Below are positions 3,778 to 5,305 of a stretch of DNA of 5,305 nucleotides, piece by piece. A program made the translations under genes and the position numbers. The stretch covers positions 1 through 5,305 of the forward strand of contig WFYH01000211.1 of assembly GCA_015490215.1 (NCBI GenBank), given 5' to 3'. The notes beneath the pieces are model-generated. The model was not told where the DNA came from. It searched no databases and was given only the letters and a program-made list of their open reading frames with translations. Positions within the stretch are counted from its first letter, which is position 1; each line of letters starts with the position of its first letter. The stretch comes from Aquificaceae bacterium (lineage in GTDB: Bacteria > Aquificota > Aquificia > Aquificales > Aquificaceae).

Positions 3778-5305
3778 ATGAACAGGAGAGAGTTTTTGAA
3801 GGCTTCTATTTTGGGAGCAGGATTACTATACACGGGAGCTTGGCTTTCCGCCTGTGGAGGAGGTGGAGGCTCTTCTAACGGTTCAGCAGACTCTTCCAAA
3901 AACCCCCTCAACCTTCCCTCCGATCAAGGAGGATTGCTCGGCTACTACAAACCTCCTGGGAGGTTTACCTTAAAAGCTCAGAGTGCTGTTTTTGAAATCT
4001 TTCCCGGAAAGCAAACGCCCATGCTTACATACATGGTTGAAGAAAACGGTAAAACCTACTACAACCCCATTATAGTTCTAAGAAACGGCGACAACTTTGC
4101 CGTTGACTTCGTAAATCAAATCGGTGAAAAGAGTATAGTCCACTGGCACGGCTTCAGGGCACCTTGGAGATCGGACGGGCATCCTTACTTTGCTGTTGGA
4201 AACGGACAAACCTACAGTTACCCCGCGTTCACTATAATTGACCGCTCAGGCACATACCTTTACCATCCCCACCCACACGGAAGGACGGGCTATCAGGTTT
4301 ACCACGGGCTTGCGAGCATGATAATCATTGAAGACACGGACGAAGATAATCTCAAAAGTGCTTTGGACCTCAGCTACGGGGTTACAGACATTCCCTTGAT
4401 AATTCAGGACAAGACCTTTGACTCAAGTGGTAACCTCGTTTACAACCCTATGGGTATGAACGGAAACATGGGCTTTTGGGGGGAGACGGTTCTTGTAAAT
4501 CTCACTCCCAACCCTTACCTTGAGGTGGAAAGGAGGATATACCGCTTCAGGGTTCTTAACGGATCCAACGCAAGACCTTACAGACTAGTGTTAAAGAGAG
4601 GATCTCAAAACATGCGTTTTTGGGTAATCGGCGTTGAGGGTGGGCTGCTTGACAGAGCCCGTGAGGTTACCGAAATCCTCGTTGCCCCCGGAGAGAGGAT
4701 AGATATTCTTGTAGACTTCAGGGACGCCAACGTGAACGACGTTTTGAGATTTTACAGCCTGAGCCACAACCTCGTGGGAATGGGCGGAGGCGGAATGGGA
4801 GGAAGGATGGAGCTTATAAACAGAGAGTTTGAAGTTCTTGAGCTGAGGGTTGTGAGGGACTCTACCTATGACAGGACGATCCCCTCAAACCTATCTGCCG
4901 TAAATCCAATAGATACATCCTCTGCAACCACCCAAAACGTTACCCTCGGTATGTCCAACGGCAGGTTTAACATAGACGGCAATATCTGGGATGAAAACAA
5001 CGCTCTGGCGGATTACGGCTACAATTACTCCAACGGAGATGTAGTCATATTCAAGATAACCAACAACACGGGGATGTATCACCCCATGCACTTCCACGGA
5101 TTTCAGTTTCAGGTGTTGAGAAGGTCTTCGGGAAACCTGAGAGCTACCGATCGTGGATGGAAGGATACCGTAATAGTTGGTCCAAACGAAACGGTAGAGG
5201 TTGCTATAGACATGAGTCACAGCTTCGGCGAGGAGCAGGTTTACCTCTTCCACTGCCACATACTTGAGCACCACGATGCGGGGATGATGGTCAACTATAG
5301 GGTTA
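3778..5305 (+). CDS. Tat-exported multicopper oxidase (CueO/McoA type), probable lipoprotein, 3' end cut off
   Basis: Exported oxidase that should use O2 to oxidise Cu(I), Fe(II) or similar. All 509 codons in the window are open, and the four copper boxes are intact. They are HWHG (His122, His124), YHPHPHG (His163, His165), HPMHFHG (His435, His438, His440), and HCHILEHHDAGMM with type 1 ligands Cys493 and His498 and axial Met503. The Cys-to-Met spacing equals that of CueO. The N-terminus has a twin-arginine motif, NRREFLK (2-8), a hydrophobic stretch, and then LSAC (23-26), a perfect lipobox, followed by a Gly/Ser-rich linker. Cys26 would be lipidated, an unusual trait for this family. Methionine-rich patches at 225-231 and 335-344 lie where copper oxidases carry Met-rich loops, but are short. 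Only a few C-terminal residues should be missing. It follows the kinase by 48 bases and is the likely output of the two-component system. Substrate choice (copper or iron) cannot be read from sequence. Confidence 0.95.
   Translation, partial: MNRREFLKASILGAGLLYTGAWLSACGGGGGSSNGSADSSKNPLNLPSDQGGLLGYYKPPGRFTLKAQSAVFEIFPGKQTPMLTYMVEENGKTYYNPIIVLRNGDNFAVDFVNQIGEKSIVHWHGFRAPWRSDGHPYFAVGNGQTYSYPAFTIIDRSGTYLYHPHPHGRTGYQVYHGLASMIIIEDTDEDNLKSALDLSYGVTDIPLIIQDKTFDSSGNLVYNPMGMNGNMGFWGETVLVNLTPNPYLEVERRIYRFRVLNGSNARPYRLVLKRGSQNMRFWVIGVEGGLLDRAREVTEILVAPGERIDILVDFRDANVNDVLRFYSLSHNLVGMGGGGMGGRMELINREFEVLELRVVRDSTYDRTIPSNLSAVNPIDTSSATTQNVTLGMSNGRFNIDGNIWDENNALADYGYNYSNGDVVIFKITNNTGMYHPMHFHGFQFQVLRRSSGNLRATDRGWKDTVIVGPNETVEVAIDMSHSFGEEQVYLFHCHILEHHDAGMMVNYRV

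Noticed and set aside
4891..5274. Minus-strand open frame of 127 codons
   Set aside because: It is antisense to the conserved third and fourth copper-binding regions of the oxidase and has no family features.

Overview
The window looks like chromosomal DNA from a thermophilic, chemolithotrophic bacterium of the Aquificales type (relatives of Aquifex and Hydrogenobacter). This is inferred from four things: a fused NuoC/NuoD subunit next to NuoB, Lys/Glu-rich proteins with many AGG/AGA and ATA codons, very short intergenic gaps, and a multicopper oxidase resembling the McoA type known from Aquifex. No similarity search was possible, so the taxonomy is tentative.

Left part (1-1798, minus strand): the start of a complex I (NADH-quinone oxidoreductase) operon. 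nuoB comes first, then nuoCD 12 bases later; nuoCD runs off the left edge after 415 codons. These are core subunits of the peripheral arm: NuoB carries the terminal N2 iron-sulfur cluster, and NuoCD joins it to build the quinone pocket. nuoA is not directly upstream.

Middle (1799-2060): a compact divergent regulatory region. It holds a complete tRNA-Ser(CGA) gene on the minus strand with encoded CCA, a good candidate nuoB promoter, and weaker candidate promoters for the tRNA and for the rightward operon. A heptamer, ATGAGCT, recurs four times here and may be a shared operator.

Right part (2061-5305, plus strand): an apparent three-gene signalling and metal-oxidation operon. It comprises an OmpR-type response regulator, a membrane histidine kinase overlapping it by 8 bases, and, 48 bases further on, a Tat-exported multicopper oxidase that runs off the right edge close to its expected end. 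The layout suggests the kinase senses a metal or redox condition outside the cytoplasmic membrane and the regulator controls the oxidase (a CusRS/CueO-like arrangement). The kinase's outer domain has no His, Cys or Met for copper. Instead it has two identical acidic FEGEE blocks containing ExxE, the motif known for iron sensing in PmrB. The oxidase carries both a twin-arginine motif and a lipobox, so it is probably a surface-anchored lipoprotein.

No transposons, CRISPR arrays or phage genes are visible, and no stretch over 300 bases lacks a gene. The most interesting material is the metal-sensing operon and the repeat-rich divergent region.
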